Positions 12,301-21,566 of a stretch of DNA of 64,000 nt are shown here, piece by piece. Location of the stretch: assembly GCA_029204225.1 (NCBI GenBank), contig CM055096.1:34361143-34425142 (forward strand), in the 5' to 3' direction. Each line of letters begins with the position of its first letter. Position 1 is the first letter of the stretch. The stretch is from Diphasiastrum complanatum (lineage: Eukaryota; Streptophyta; Lycopodiopsida; Lycopodiales; Lycopodiaceae). A program made the translations under genes and the position numbers. Under the pieces are notes generated by a model. It made no database searches and was not told where the DNA came from. It worked only from the letters and a program-made list of their open reading frames with translations.

Positions 12301-14734
12301 TTCATGTAGTCCTCAAAACAAAGAATAACTTGCGGTCAAGTCGTTGCTACTGTGAAATAAATCTACATGAGATCATATCTGGACAAAGGCATCTGCTAAG
12401 GTGAGAAGCATCCCAACTCACCTTATCTGCAAAGACGTTCACACGAATGAAAGCGCAAAAAAGATCCATGAAGGCGTGCAGGATGAGAGGATTTTGGTGT
12501 GGCTGCACAATGTAACAATAAAATCCAATAAGAGAACATGATAAAGAATCTTTGAAATGAGAACAAGCTTTCGTAATTTGTAATAAAAAAGATTTTCATG
12601 TTAAATGCGAATAGAACAATCCGAAGGCAAGCAGTCATGCTTAAAATACAGCCCAGCAGGCTAGCAGCTAAATCTTTTGTTATCTAGTAGCTTAGAAATT
12701 TTGTGGCTAGCTTAAGTTTCATTTCCCTTATAATTTTCTTCAACCATAAGCATGTTGAGACTGTAAATACAACATTGCAAACATCAATACGACAGCTTAC
12801 CAAGAGAGTCACAACAGTGCTGCTTAGGTCCAGGATAACACGTAGAGCTTGTTCCCGAAAAGTCATGAGATCCAGAAGCACCTACCACATAAGATCAATC
12901 AGGTCATCATCTTTTATGACCCAAACAGATAAGATGACAAATTCCTGAAGAAAGGAATACCAGCATTGAACGCTGCAGAAAGACGAGGGTTCACGAATCA
13001 CAACCATATAGACAAACCAAGAAAGCACCCAAATCAAAAGAAACTTTCACTATTGTTCAATAAGGCTAGAAATAGAGGGAACAAAACACATAATTACATC
13101 AAATTTCCCAACTGGGCTGTTTTCAGCTATACATTATATTATGCTCATCACTTGAGCCACTGGCATCTTACGAAGCATCTACCGAGAATGGATCTCGAAT
13201 TCACAGACAGAAGGATTGCTGCAAATATTAGTTCATGCAATAAGACATTGAATCCTTTGGCAGCAATTGTCCAACAGAAAATAACACCATAAAACTTGTT
13301 TACTTGAGTAATTATCAAAGCTAAGGATGAAATATCAGAGATCGATCAACTTATTAAAAAAATCAAATTAGATGTGTATTTACAGTTGCATAAAGGTGTC
13401 TTCCTATACGAAAGAGTGGGAATTGACTCACCTACACACCCTTAAGTACCAACACACGCCCTAAAAGTACAAGTGATCACAAAAAGGACACCTCCAAAGT
13501 CAGAAATATGGCGTCCAACTACAATTTCATCATGCATAGCTTGGACCAAATGCTACGACATCACTGCTCGCATCATTAGCACCCTAGAGTAGGTGTAAGT
13601 CAAATGCACAAACATATTTCCACATTAGCTTTGTGTACATTTGTACAATGACCAGCACAATTGATTTCTATTGCTTCTAAGGAGGTGAAGGGTAGACTCA
13701 TATCAGCACTAAAGGGCCATACTTGTAGCTATGGTTAATGGTTCCAGTACTTTGCAACTCTTTCCTATCTCCAAATACTGTTAAGGTAAGGAGCTATTAC
13801 ATACCAACCATTCTCTACAGTGTTTATGCATATCGTAAAGATTACAATTAGAATGGTGCATTACTCTGCACTTTATAATACACCACTCTGATTATAGTAA
13901 TCAGGCCGAGCGGTAAACCACAGATACAAAAATTAGCTCTGGAGAATTCATGGTGCACGTTTGCTCTCACACATCACACAGAATACCAGTAAGCAGCTAT
14001 CTCAACTATATCTTATCATAAACCACATCCACTTATTATCAACCTCACTGGCATTGTTTCAAACAGAAAACTTATTGCTCCAGATAAGAAATAGCATTAA
14101 GTGCACCAAAATACTACCAAAAGCCAAGGTTCCAATGCTGCTGAGTACATGTCCGCATTCTCACGCAAAATATCTAACCCTGCTTTATCAGTCTGAAAGC
14201 CAAAAGAAGAGAATTATCAGAGACCAAAAGGTACGTACAAACTTAGAAGCAAGTTGCTTTACATTAAGGAACATTTCAAAAACCAACCTTCTCGGGTTGA
14301 ATTTTCAGGGGATGCTCAGGAAACTTTTTGGCAACAAGTACACAAAGCTTAGGTGCATTCGGAAATAACCCCGACTGCCAAAACGCATCAGAATATTGGT
14401 ATGGGCTGTTATCCGTCAGATCCAACATTTTACGGAGTCTATAGAGCTTGTTCAATAATCCTTCAGCGACATCGTGTAGCTGAAACATCCATTCTATTTG
14501 TCTGATTTTTTGTGTATTCCATCCATTAGATTGTTTTCCAGGAGCATGGGTCATCAATGAGGATGCATTTTTCCAATAAGGCGGACCGGTGGTCGATGAA
14601 GAGCTTGCCGTAATAAAAGAATCGGATCTGGGAATATCTTGCCCATCAATGGTTCCTCTTGGAGAGTCCATAGAATAATCCTGCTTTGACAATCCTTGCC
14701 AGTGTTTGTCAGAGTACCGAGTGCTCCCTCGCAT
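273..14734 (-). CDS. NAP1: NAP1, SCAR/WAVE complex subunit (NCKAP1/HEM family), 5' half, 16 exons
   Basis: Sixteen exons join in phase, all with GT-AG borders, to give 673 residues, about half of the roughly 1,350-1,400 residues of plant NAP1. Exons: 14734-14288, 14192-14118, 12881-12801, 12502-12422, 11861-11779, 11520-11436, 9985-9860, 9672-9565, 9307-9263, 9158-9016, 7793-7661, 7083-6973, 6746-6668, 5962-5769, 4674-4529, 354-273. Blocks such as GFLSPYHPRYPEKLTN, SYREWVLLGYMVCP, FFTDQPSLLAPNIQ and RHLEKATISTGKE match Arabidopsis NAP1/GNARLED in order. NAP1 pairs with PIR/SRA1 in the cytoplasmic complex that holds and activates SCAR for ARP2/3 actin nucleation (family knowledge). No frameshift or in-frame stop was seen, so the gene looks intact here. 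The rest lies beyond position 1. The start ATG at 14734 is the nearest Met before the conserved part; the frame stays open upstream to 14962, so an earlier start is possible. Confidence 0.95.
1396..1577. mobile_element. hAT-type MITE, 182 bases, in NAP1 intron 15
   Basis: The left end starts CAAGGGTCCAGGTGCCGT and the reverse complement of the right end starts CAAAGTTCCAGGTGCCGT; the inverted arms extend about 50 bases through GTGCCG/CGGCAC palindromes into T- and A-runs. The identical 8-base direct repeats GCTCCTAC at 1388-1395 and 1578-1585 are the target duplication. Eight-base duplications and CA-starting ends are typical of hAT elements. The core is AT-rich and non-coding. Confidence 0.88.
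1597..2340 (+). repeat. GC-rich repeat terminus and permuted internal repeats
   Basis: A CGTTCCGGAACG-rich cluster (1597-1640) runs into an A/T tract, as do the outer ends of the hAT element at 20386 and 28545. Inside, a 31-32 base segment starting CGCTATTTTCTCAT occurs at 1818-1849 and 2272-2302, and a 30-base segment ending TAGACGCCCCAGG at 1860-1889 and 2234-2263, in swapped order. A 143-codon open frame at 1708-2139 shows no family I recognise. Probably a decayed non-coding transposon. Confidence 0.45.
3662..3986 (+). mobile_element. LTR (3676-3986) with polypurine tract, lone 3' end
   Basis: AAAGTTGGGGAG (polypurine-like) directly precedes TGTTATGGAC, and the segment ends GCTCATAACA, giving a 311-base LTR with 7-base terminal inverted repeats TGTTATG/CATAACA. 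No second copy is seen in the window, and the sequence to its left (2350-3660) shows no gag or pol similarity. Family not known. Confidence 0.6.
4529..4674 (-). CDS. NAP1: NAP1 exon 15 (residues 598-646, split codon)
   Basis: This exon encodes FRRDWLRLMMLISSSRSSVN, then RHLEKATISTGKE and SEGNMSYLWS, ending AAG|GTAATC. A 4,174-base intron follows. Confidence 0.95.
5769..5962 (-). CDS. NAP1: NAP1 exon 14 (residues 533-597)
   Basis: This exon encodes GFALGYLNGAAQRIHYL, then CPGMVALDIDTELRQLF and GEIDLT, ending ACT|GTAAGT. It is the longest exon after exon 1. Confidence 0.95.
6668..6746 (-). CDS. NAP1: NAP1 exon 13 (residues 507-533, split codon)
   Basis: This exon encodes STIGFLLNGLEKLGRLIHKY. 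It follows a TGCAG acceptor and ends GCAG|GTTGTC. Confidence 0.88.
6973..7083 (-). CDS. NAP1: NAP1 exon 12 (residues 470-506)
   Basis: This exon encodes MAFAALSVTRSEILWYF, then RIIPVDI, matching the plant MVFSALALAQSEVLWYF...VIPVDI segment. Donor ATT|GTAAGC. Confidence 0.93.
7661..7793 (-). CDS. NAP1: NAP1 exon 11 (residues 425-469)
   Basis: This exon encodes NVHREHRIILKQELGRM, then FFTDQPSLLAPNIQ, strongly conserved in the family. Confidence 0.96.
9016..9158 (-). CDS. NAP1: NAP1 exon 10 (residues 378-425, split codon)
   Basis: This exon encodes YIALHEEYQLYVLPK, then GRAKQKEADLEYTLAKQ and VEKMI. It ends CTG|GTGAG with two bases of a codon completed by exon 11. Confidence 0.93.
9263..9307 (-). 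CDS. NAP1: NAP1 exon 9 (residues 363-377)
   Basis: This 45-base microexon reads AALRDTLALPLFRDE between a CACAG acceptor and a GAG|GTATTG donor. It matches the plant LKENLVLTLFRDE segment. Confidence 0.88.
9565..9672 (-). CDS. NAP1: NAP1 exon 8 (residues 327-362)
   Basis: This exon encodes RAQDLTNIESYREWVLLGY and CPSELLRVGGIDIAM, a direct match to the plant RAQDLANVTSYREWVL segment. Confidence 0.96.
9860..9985 (-). CDS. NAP1: NAP1 exon 7 (residues 285-326)
   Basis: This exon encodes ILDAIGPTIFLSSD, then SEGFLSPYHPRYPEKL and TNFAHPA, one of the best conserved blocks of plant NAP1. Confidence 0.96.
10465..10792. repeat. 164-base tandem duplication in NAP1 intron 6
   Basis: Copy 1 is 10465-10628 and copy 2 is 10629-10792, both starting CTCTCACCGTGCAAAGC. 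They differ at about four positions, so the duplication is fairly recent. Confidence 0.95.
10728..11386 (+). other. Unidentified opposite-strand reading frames in NAP1 intron 6
   Basis: Two open frames, 10728-10997 (89 codons) and 10979-11386 (135 codons), lie antisense to NAP1 between exons 6 and 7; the first begins inside the second copy of the tandem duplication. The second contains a segment reading GKGRVTIHLIPSSWMKPYQE. I recognise no family. They may be a fragment of an inserted element or of another gene, or chance frames. A shorter reverse-strand frame (10715-10921) overlaps, so even the coding strand is unsure. Confidence 0.3.
11436..11520 (-). CDS. NAP1: NAP1 exon 6 (residues 256-284)
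   Basis: This exon encodes LVQFVDSYDPPLKGL and EDLNFVSPRIGE, ending at GAG|GTAAG. Intron 6 (9986-11435) holds a tandem duplication and unidentified opposite-strand frames. Confidence 0.95.
11779..11861 (-). CDS. NAP1: NAP1 exon 5 (residues 229-256, split codon)
   Basis: This exon encodes VPRKMLLQVYNL, then RDYEYYH, and ends with AG of an Arg codon completed by exon 6. Confidence 0.92.
12422..12502 (-). CDS. NAP1: NAP1 exon 4 (residues 202-228)
   Basis: This 81-base exon encodes PHQNPLILHAFMDLF and CAFIRVNVFADK, ending at AAG|GTGAG. It is a near match to the plant PHQNSLILHAFMDLFCAFVRVN segment. Confidence 0.95.
12801..12881 (-). CDS. NAP1: NAP1 exon 3 (residues 175-201)
   Basis: This 81-base exon encodes DLMTFREQALRVILDLSS and then TVVTLL, nearly identical to the plant family. 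Intron 2 upstream is 1,236 bases. Confidence 0.95.
14118..14192 (-). CDS. NAP1: NAP1 exon 2 (residues 150-174)
   Basis: This 75-base exon follows a CTTTCAG acceptor and reads TDKAGLDILREN through ALEPWLL, aligning with the plant IDKFSLDSL...SLEPW segment. Intron 1 is only 95 bases. Confidence 0.9.
14288..14734 (-). CDS. NAP1: NAP1 exon 1 (residues 1-149)
   Basis: The N-terminal 80 or so residues are Ser/Thr-rich and poorly conserved. The conserved start of the family follows: WMFQLHDVAEGLLNKLYRL, then SDAFWQSGLFPN and KKFPEH. The donor is AAG|GTTGG at 14287, phase 0. Confidence 0.92.
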
Positions 14735-14796
14735 CTCTGAATCCAAGCAATTGATTGCATCAGGAGCAACAAAGCAAGAATTAAGCTTATTCAATG

Positions 14797-14850
14797 ATGC
14801 CCAAGTCCAAATGACTTGCAAACATGCCCAAGTCCAAATGACTTGCAAAC
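14797..14850. repeat. 27-base tandem repeat upstream of NAP1 start
   Basis: Two exact copies of a 27-base unit beginning ATGCCCAAGTCCAAATGACT lie 63 bases 5' of the chosen start codon. The unit is a multiple of three and keeps the upstream frame open. Confidence 0.9.
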
Positions 14851-15650
14851 GTCCTCTTTGGGGACTACAGTTAAACCTCCTAACAAGAAGTAACTCCCGG
14901 CAAATCAGTATGATCTCTGTGAGTATTGACAACAAAACAGAATGCAAGACTAATGTCATCATATAGCACTTTTAGTTTTAATAACTTTCACACATCTTTT
15001 AAAAGCATTTAGATTATCACTTTTGTAACCGAACGACATGTTTATTAATCTGCTCTCTTATGTCAACTGCAGTCATGCTTAATCCCCATCCTTGCAAACC
15101 TACCTCTCGAGCCCACCCGTACGATTCCCTGTTTCCACTTGAAAGAACAATTGGCATGCTAAAGTGTCTAACAATTCACCCTTTTTCCCACTAAGCATTT
15201 CTTTGCACTCATCACCATGCAGGAATTACCACAATGGTGTGTTATTCATACCCCCTTCATCCTTCTCCCTTTCAAAATGATTAACACCCTCAACCTCTCC
15301 AGGCTTTGATAAAGAGAGTTTGCAAAGTGAACATGTTCGCTGTTGAATGCCATATTTCCAGCTTTGAGCAGAACCAACAGCAAGAAAGAGCGTACTAAAG
15401 AATAACAAAAGCAACAGTTTTCTGTAAAAAGTGGCTGTGGAGGGAAAAAAATCCCAACTCTGGCAAGCTATTATACTAGACTATCTGCTCTATTACCAGA
15501 ACATTCTATATAAAGCACAACTTCAGCTTTTATACTCTACTAGTTGACTTTCACCTCCTATAGTTGTTGATATTTAGCTCCAGAAAGTGATTAAAAAGGT
15601 CCAAATGTAAGTATTTGCTAATTACATTAGAAAAAAGATTTATATCTATT

Positions 15651-15679
15651 TGTGAGATTGGAATATATCCAATCTCACA
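15651..15679. repeat. Perfect 12-base inverted repeat with 5-base loop
   Basis: TGTGAGATTGGA and TCCAATCTCACA flank ATATA, about 920 bases 5' of the NAP1 start codon. Confidence 0.9.
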
Positions 15680-17199
15680 GAATTAATTTGAGCAGTCAGT
15701 GATGTCATAAGGAAAAGGTGATGTCATAAGGTAAAGCCTAGAAATAATATACATGCAACCAAAAATATCAAAGGATCAATATAGAAACGATAATATAGAA
15801 TTTGATACACAAAAAATCTTAGCCAACCAGCATTGCTTATGTCTCATCAGTACCCAAGCAATAGCTGCTATATGGGTTTCGAAAGAATACAGATTTAGCC
15901 TATAGAAAGCCAAATAGGCTTTTTACTTAACATAGGTACATAGCCCAATAAAATGCATTGATAAACCCATCATGAACATATACATACAAGACCCATAACG
16001 ATCTTAAAAACACCTCCGGTAAAAAGATGCCTAAGATGAAGGGTTTTTGTTATATCATGACATCATACACAATTTTGGATGTCATAACCACCTCATAAGC
16101 TTCCTCATGTCATCAAGTACTCCTAATGGATCAAAGTTCACCCTCAACTTCCACCTTGGCACTTGCAGCTCACCCTCCAATTTACATCCATCAATGTTAA
16201 GTCAACAATGATACCCAGACATAATAAAGAGGCATTAGACCTTTCCTCATGGATACCCACAAAGACTCAAAACACCAGATTCATCATGCATTGCATGAAC
16301 TGGCTGTTTCAAAATCCAAAACAGCATTAGAAGCACCCAAGACGACGTGCACATCACATGCATCATTATTATCCACTTTTAATTTAATGTTATTATCATA
16401 TATATGAGTTATATAGAGGCCCATGTGATGTTTGGTACATAATACCTATTGGACCCTTACAGCATATCTTTGATTCTAAGTACAGTGATTGGGGCTTCTA
16501 AAGGTAGCTCATAGGTAGGCAGGCCACTTCTCTATTTTTGGAGGTTTTTGAAGATTTTTGAAGATTTAATGTTTGACCTAATTGAAGATTTTTGGAGCTA
16601 TTCTTTGGGGCTCCCATCTTAGTATGAATAGAGTAGCCACTACTCGATTTTGGAGTTCATTGTAGGTACCTCCATCGCAGTTCTTGTAGGGATCTGCCAT
16701 TTTAGGGCTTGATAGATGATTCAATAATCTTTCTCTCTTTTCATCTTTTACTATCTTTTGAGCTAATGTGATACCATACGTGTGAATCATGTTCATAACT
16801 TGGTACCAAACCACTTTCCTGGGCTCATTCCTCCAGTAGTTGGATTTTCTTTTGAGAGCTCTATTTTGCAATGCCCTTCCCCTCAAGCACCCATATCAGG
16901 TGTAAGCCTTGATCCATTTTTCAACGATGATCAAATCTATTTTGCAGTTCTCCTTTGAGTGTCACTACTTTTCCTTCAAGAGCCACTATAAGATTCTGCT
17001 ATAAGCAATTGTATTTCATAGCAGTCTTCAGAGAGGATTTACTTCTGAAGCATTTGAGCAACTCACATAGTGCAAACATAAGCCATATATGGCAAATATC
17101 AAATAAGTGCGCCCCATACCATTTACCCTCAACCAAATCCACTAATTTACACGATACCATACAAAAAAAAATATTTAGTAGATAAACGTAGTTATACGA

Positions 17200-18870
17200 A
17201 AGAAGTGCAGCCCATTCCATTTTGCCCTCAACCACATAGCCTATCTTGCAAAGCAATATCGTAGGAAAATTAATTTCAAAAACAGCTGACATGCAAAAAG
17301 AGGAAGCAGAGATGGAGCTCCAAGTTCACTCAAATGCAAATTCCAAAAGATCCCAAGAATGATATTTATTGCCTACTTATATGCAAGGCCCATGTCTTAA
17401 CTAAACATAACTACCTTGAAGTCCAGTTAGGCCTTGTTAGCCCTTGGTAAGTCTTCCTTAAGAACTTTTTGGCTTTTATCCTTATTTCAAGCATTTTGAG
17501 GGGTCAATAGGGAAGCGTTTTCATTACTAAGGCTAAATTTCTTTTTGGGCCCAACAGAGCTTACAGTGGATATTATTTTGCATTTTAAACATCGTGCATT
17601 TAAAACGCATGACACTCCCCCTACTTAAACATTTTTGTCCTCAACAATGAAGATGTTTGTTTGATAGTCTTGAATGCTCCATACCTATAATGTTAAGCTT
17701 CTTTGTTGAGGATGTCATGTCCAATAGCCACATGGTGATAAACGCGGCCATTGTTGCATGAAAGAGTTGTTAACCCCAAGTGTTGTCTTCATCGGGTAGG
17801 TTCTTCCATTAAATTATATGATCCAAAGGTGGTAAAATGACAGTTGAAGCAGAGTGTTTTCCTAAGAATCTTTTCAAAAGGGTTACATGCAACACTCAAT
17901 GCATGCGGGTGCTTGGAGGTAAATTCAATACATAATTCAAGTCACCAATCCTCTTCAAAATTTTGGAAGGTCCGAAAAATCTTGGAGCTAACTTTCCACA
18001 TTGATGGGTTGCAATGGTTCATAGCCATGTAACGTGTAGATAGGTGTCATGCCAATTGATATATGGGCAATGGTATTATCACTAAATTCAGCTAGATACA
18101 ACCATTCTATCCACTTTGTTGGTAATTTGATACAAGATGTCATAAATAGCACTCCAACCCTTGATTGACAATTTCTGTTTGTCCATTTGTTTCTGGATGA
18201 AAAGATGTACTTAAGAACAGTTTAGTGGCTAACTTATCCATTAGCGCTTTCCAAAAATTGGAAATAAATCTGCTAACCCTATCACTCACTATCTCTTTTG
18301 GTATTCCAAGTAACTTCAAGACATTCTTTAAAAAATTTGCTACAATGTCAGTGGTTTTGTAAGGCATGAAATGTGCATACTTTGTAAGCCTATCTACCAA
18401 TACATAAATGCCATTGTAACCTCCGAATGTTGTGGGCAAAGAAGGTATTGATGCTTATCCAACGTTGTGTAGAAATTGATAATGGATGTGACATACTTGT
18501 TTGTTTGACATGCTTCACTTTATTAGCCTGATAAGAGGTACACTCTTGAACATAAGTATAAATAACCTTTTTCAAACTGGCCCATTTAAACAACTTCCTA
18601 ATCGTTTGAGATGTCTTCAATTTGCCACTATGTCTAGCACTTGGAGATGAGTGTAACTCATAAAAAAACTAAGGGATAAACTTAGAATAAGGAGCAAGCA
18701 CACCTCTAGAGTTGTCACATACCAATATTTATCCTTGTCTGCTGTAACGTGGATATGTAACAAAATTGGGATTTTGTACTTCCTCCCAAATCTTCTTCAA
18801 ATCAAAATCTTCCAAATACTTCACTTGTAAATCTTTTATCCAGTAAACATTCAACAGAGTTATTGTAGAT
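17200..18870 (-). mobile_element. Ty3/gypsy fragment: integrase, polypurine tract, 3' LTR
   Basis: Read on the minus strand, it starts with the RNase H-integrase linker and an H2C2 finger (SARHSGKLKTSQTIRKLF, then CTSYQANK; 18390-18700). The integrase core follows (18140-18439: DRLTKYAHFMPYKT, VSDRV, FHPETNGQTEIVNQ), then a C-terminal domain with KLAPRFFGPSKILKRIGD near 17960. The polypurine tract AAGTAGGGGGAG is at 17615-17626 and the 3' LTR begins TGTCATGCG at 17614, running leftwards to about 17200 (end not fixed). Gag, protease and most of reverse transcriptase are absent. Several stops and frameshifts: a dead copy. Confidence 0.85.
18140..18439 (-). pseudogene. Ty3/gypsy integrase core fragment
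   Basis: This open frame of 99 residues carries VDRLTKYAHFMP, GIPKEIVSDRVSRF and FHPETNGQTEIVNQ, the second Asp and the Glu of the DDE triad of gypsy integrases. It is cut from the finger domain to its right by a frameshift and from its C-terminus by a stop. Confidence 0.85.
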
Positions 18871-19029
18871 ATTGAACTTGGCTTAAGCTTTTACCATAAC
18901 ACTCTTGTTCCTCCAACATCTTGATGCCGCTGAATGCTTTCTCTGGTGTCTTTCCTTCCACAGCTTTCGTTCACCATAAGAAAGAGGAATAGGGAAGATC
19001 CCTGGGATATGTGGTCACCATCTCTCCCC

Positions 19030-20385
19030 CTTCAAAGACTCTACCAAGTCGTATTGGCAAAAGGTGAAAGAAGAGATGCTAGAAGAAGATGAGTTCAACA
19101 ATCAATTATCAAGGTGCAAGAAGGTCTAACAGGAAACCTATGCACCATGAGAATCAAGAGACAAACTTTGCGCTTATGACTACTATCTTAGATTCACACG
19201 AGAAACTCATTTGTTGAGGTTAAAAGAAGAGGGTACAGCATCAAGCCATGCAACAAGTGTATGACTCTTCTCAAGAATGATATGTGGAATCTTGTAGGAT
19301 TGCCAGAGAGAAAAGCGCCCCATTGGGTGTAAATGGGTCTATAGGAGCAAACACCAGCCAAAAGGGAGCATCGATAAGACTAAGGCAAGGCTGGCTACAA
19401 AGGGTTGTGCACCGTAGGAAGGACTCGACTATGAAGATACTTTTGAACCTGTGGCAAAGATGGCATCCATCAGGACAGCCTTGGCATTACATGGACCAAT
19501 CACAAGGCTTTCAAGCAAATGGCAAGGAATATTTGGTGTACAAGCTTAAGAAGGCATTGTACAAATGGAAACGGGTCATGTTGACAACTATTTTGCAAAA
19601 CATCATGTTATGAAGAGTGCGTCAGATTGCAATTTCTCTGTTAAGGAGTCATTATTGTTCTCTAAGTAGATGATCTTGTCATTGCAACTGACAAAAAAAA
19701 TTGTTTGTTTGATGAGCTTGATATGAAAGATTTGGGTTTGATTCATTGTTGCCTTGGGTTAGAAGTGTGGAAGAAGAAAAATTGTGTTTTTATCTCCCAA
19801 GCAAAGTATGCATCTGAAGTCTTGCACAAGTGCGACATGCAAGCTTGCTAACCCATCTACACTCCCACTGATACCAGGCACAAGCCTTTCAAGGTGGATG
19901 GCACTCCTTTTGTGGATAATACTCTTTATAGATAGCTTGTGGGAAGTGTAATTTATCTTACTATTACCAGGCTAGATATAGCCTATGCAATTGGAGTAGC
20001 AAGCTAGTTTATGAGCAACCCAACTGAAGCCCATTGGAAAGCGGCGAAGAGAGTGTTGAGGTATGTCAACGGGACTACTAGTTATGGGATTGCATACATA
20101 GATGCAAGTGAGATTCATCTTGAAGGCTACACCGATTCAAATTGGGCCTGTGATAGAGAAGACCACATATCTACTTCGGGCTAGCTTTTAGCCTTGGTTT
20201 AGGGGCAATTTCTTGGTGGAGCAAGAAGCAGCCCACCATAGCTCTATCATCAATGAAACTTGAGTACAAGGCAACAACGAAAGCTACCTACAAGGCTATT
20301 TGACTTAGGAGGCTACTTGCGGATGTGCAGACCACTCAGGTATATCCTATTGTACTACATTGTGATAGCCAAAGCTTGGTTGCTT
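19030..20385 (+). mobile_element. Ty1/copia fragment (reverse transcriptase to RNase H), 5' part
   Basis: Across frameshifts the plus strand reads the integrase-RT hinge, LKNDMWNLV, LPERKAP, KLKKALY (19530-19570), then YRQLVGSVIYLTITRLDIAY, TEAHWKAAKRVLRYVNGTT and YTDSNWACD (20020-20150), and finally the RNase H start up to CDSQSLV near 20383. There the match stops at the hAT insertion, and a compatible RNase H end reappears at 28545. No LTR is seen at its left. Confidence 0.85.
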
Positions 20386-20889
20386 CGGAACGACATTCCG
20401 GAAAACAGCTTTCCAGAACTCCAGAACGTTGTCCAAAAAAAGGGTAATTTTTTTTATTACAGCCGTGATGCCCCATTTCCAGCTCATTATGTTGGAGAGA
20501 AAAAACATTGTGGAGAGAGGAATAGGAGGCCAAATGGGTAGTGTGAGCACTCTATGTGAAGGCCATGATGAGTGGGAGGTGAATGTAGCACATAGAAGAG
20601 GGCAGTAGTGACTATGTGGAGATTTGCAAGCAAAGGAACTTCTTGAAGCTCTTTTTCACCCTTTCTTTCCTTGCTTTGTTTGGCGGCTATGGGAGATGTT
20701 GAGGAGAGCACACAAGATGGAGCACACACATGCCCTAGAGTCGGGCCACGACCACATGCACCTACATAGGACAGGGCGGGAAGATATAGATAGACCACAT
20801 TGCTTGCAGGGTGGCAGCGGACACACCATGAGGCAGCCACTAGACTTACACGCTAATTTTTTTGCAGTGGATACCTTGCATTTGCCTTG

Positions 20890-21203
20890 GCCGACACAAC
20901 CAGCCTCCGCGACATGATGAGGGAGATTGTCGCTTGTGATACCACTTGAAGAACCCCCACACGCGAGGCTCTTCGTACTCGCCATTTGAGAGAGGAGCAT
21001 GCATGTATCACAAGAGCGCTCATCCCCATACATGCCTGGGCCACATATGGTTGCTCTATTCTATCAGATGGGTATTACGTGCAGGCCTGTTATCAATATC
21101 TTGGTTTCATGTCTGTTGGGCACTGTATTTCTCAGGGGTGTGGATGCCTCCCGAGATGGCATTGTTGAGTCGGGAGACAAGAGAGTTTATCTATGAGCAT
21201 ATA
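20890..21203 (+). pseudogene. hAT transposase, N-terminal half of DUF659
   Basis: With one frameshift this reads TYGCSILSDG, then RPVINILVSC, GTVFLRGVDAS, matching the hAT DUF659 pattern (GCSIISDGWTD..RPIINFLV..GTVFLKSVDAS). The frame breaks off at the left LTR of the gypsy element at 21204. Several stops lie upstream. Confidence 0.8.
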
Positions 21204-21553
21204 TGTTACGAGCTCGTGACCAGTGCCGAACCCTAGAGAACACAGATAGGTCAGATACCACAGTCAGGGTCGTGTCCAGCGTACACGACCAACAGGGCAA
21301 GACAGTGTGAGTAGTGTGCCCCAGCACGGTCCATAGCCATGGTGGGCCTAACACAATCTAGGGACCCTGTCAGCAGGACAGGGCCCCCAGTTGGGTCTCG
21401 ACGTGCAATCGGCCACGTCAGTGCGACACTTGGCAGATGCATGCTACCAGTCCTCACACTGGGCTAGAAGGGGCTTACTCTATATCAGGGAGTAGGCAAG
21501 GTTGGGTGGATCAGTAAGTGTTTGCCCTACTGTGGTGTTAGGACTTATTACAC
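21204..21553 (+). repeat. 5' LTR of the chromovirus
   Basis: It begins TGTTACGAGCTCGTGACC and ends GGACTTATTACA. Compared by eye with the 3' LTR there are about eight substitutions, mostly transitions, and a missing 9-base segment in a GCCACGTGGC palindrome. Confidence 0.95.
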
Positions 21554-21554
21554 T

Positions 21555-21566
21555 GGTATCAGAGCC
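21555..21566 (+). other. Primer binding site, initiator Met-tRNA type
   Basis: TGGTATCAGAGC lies one base after the 5' LTR. Confidence 0.92.

Larger units (their letters stand above)
14735..17190. other. Upstream region of NAP1, no gene recognised
   Basis: This AT-rich stretch holds an inverted repeat at 15651-15679 and a doubled GTGATGTCATAAGG motif at about 15698-15731. A 102-codon open frame on the minus strand at 16578-16886 has no family I recognise. NAP1 promoter and leader sequence should lie in the part nearest 14735; I could not place a TATA box or transcription start with confidence. Confidence 0.4.

Noticed and set aside
20376-20400. Target duplication at the hAT insertion in copia
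   Set aside because: Flanks share AGCCAAAG/AGTCAAAG but not as clean repeats touching the ends, so I did not call one.
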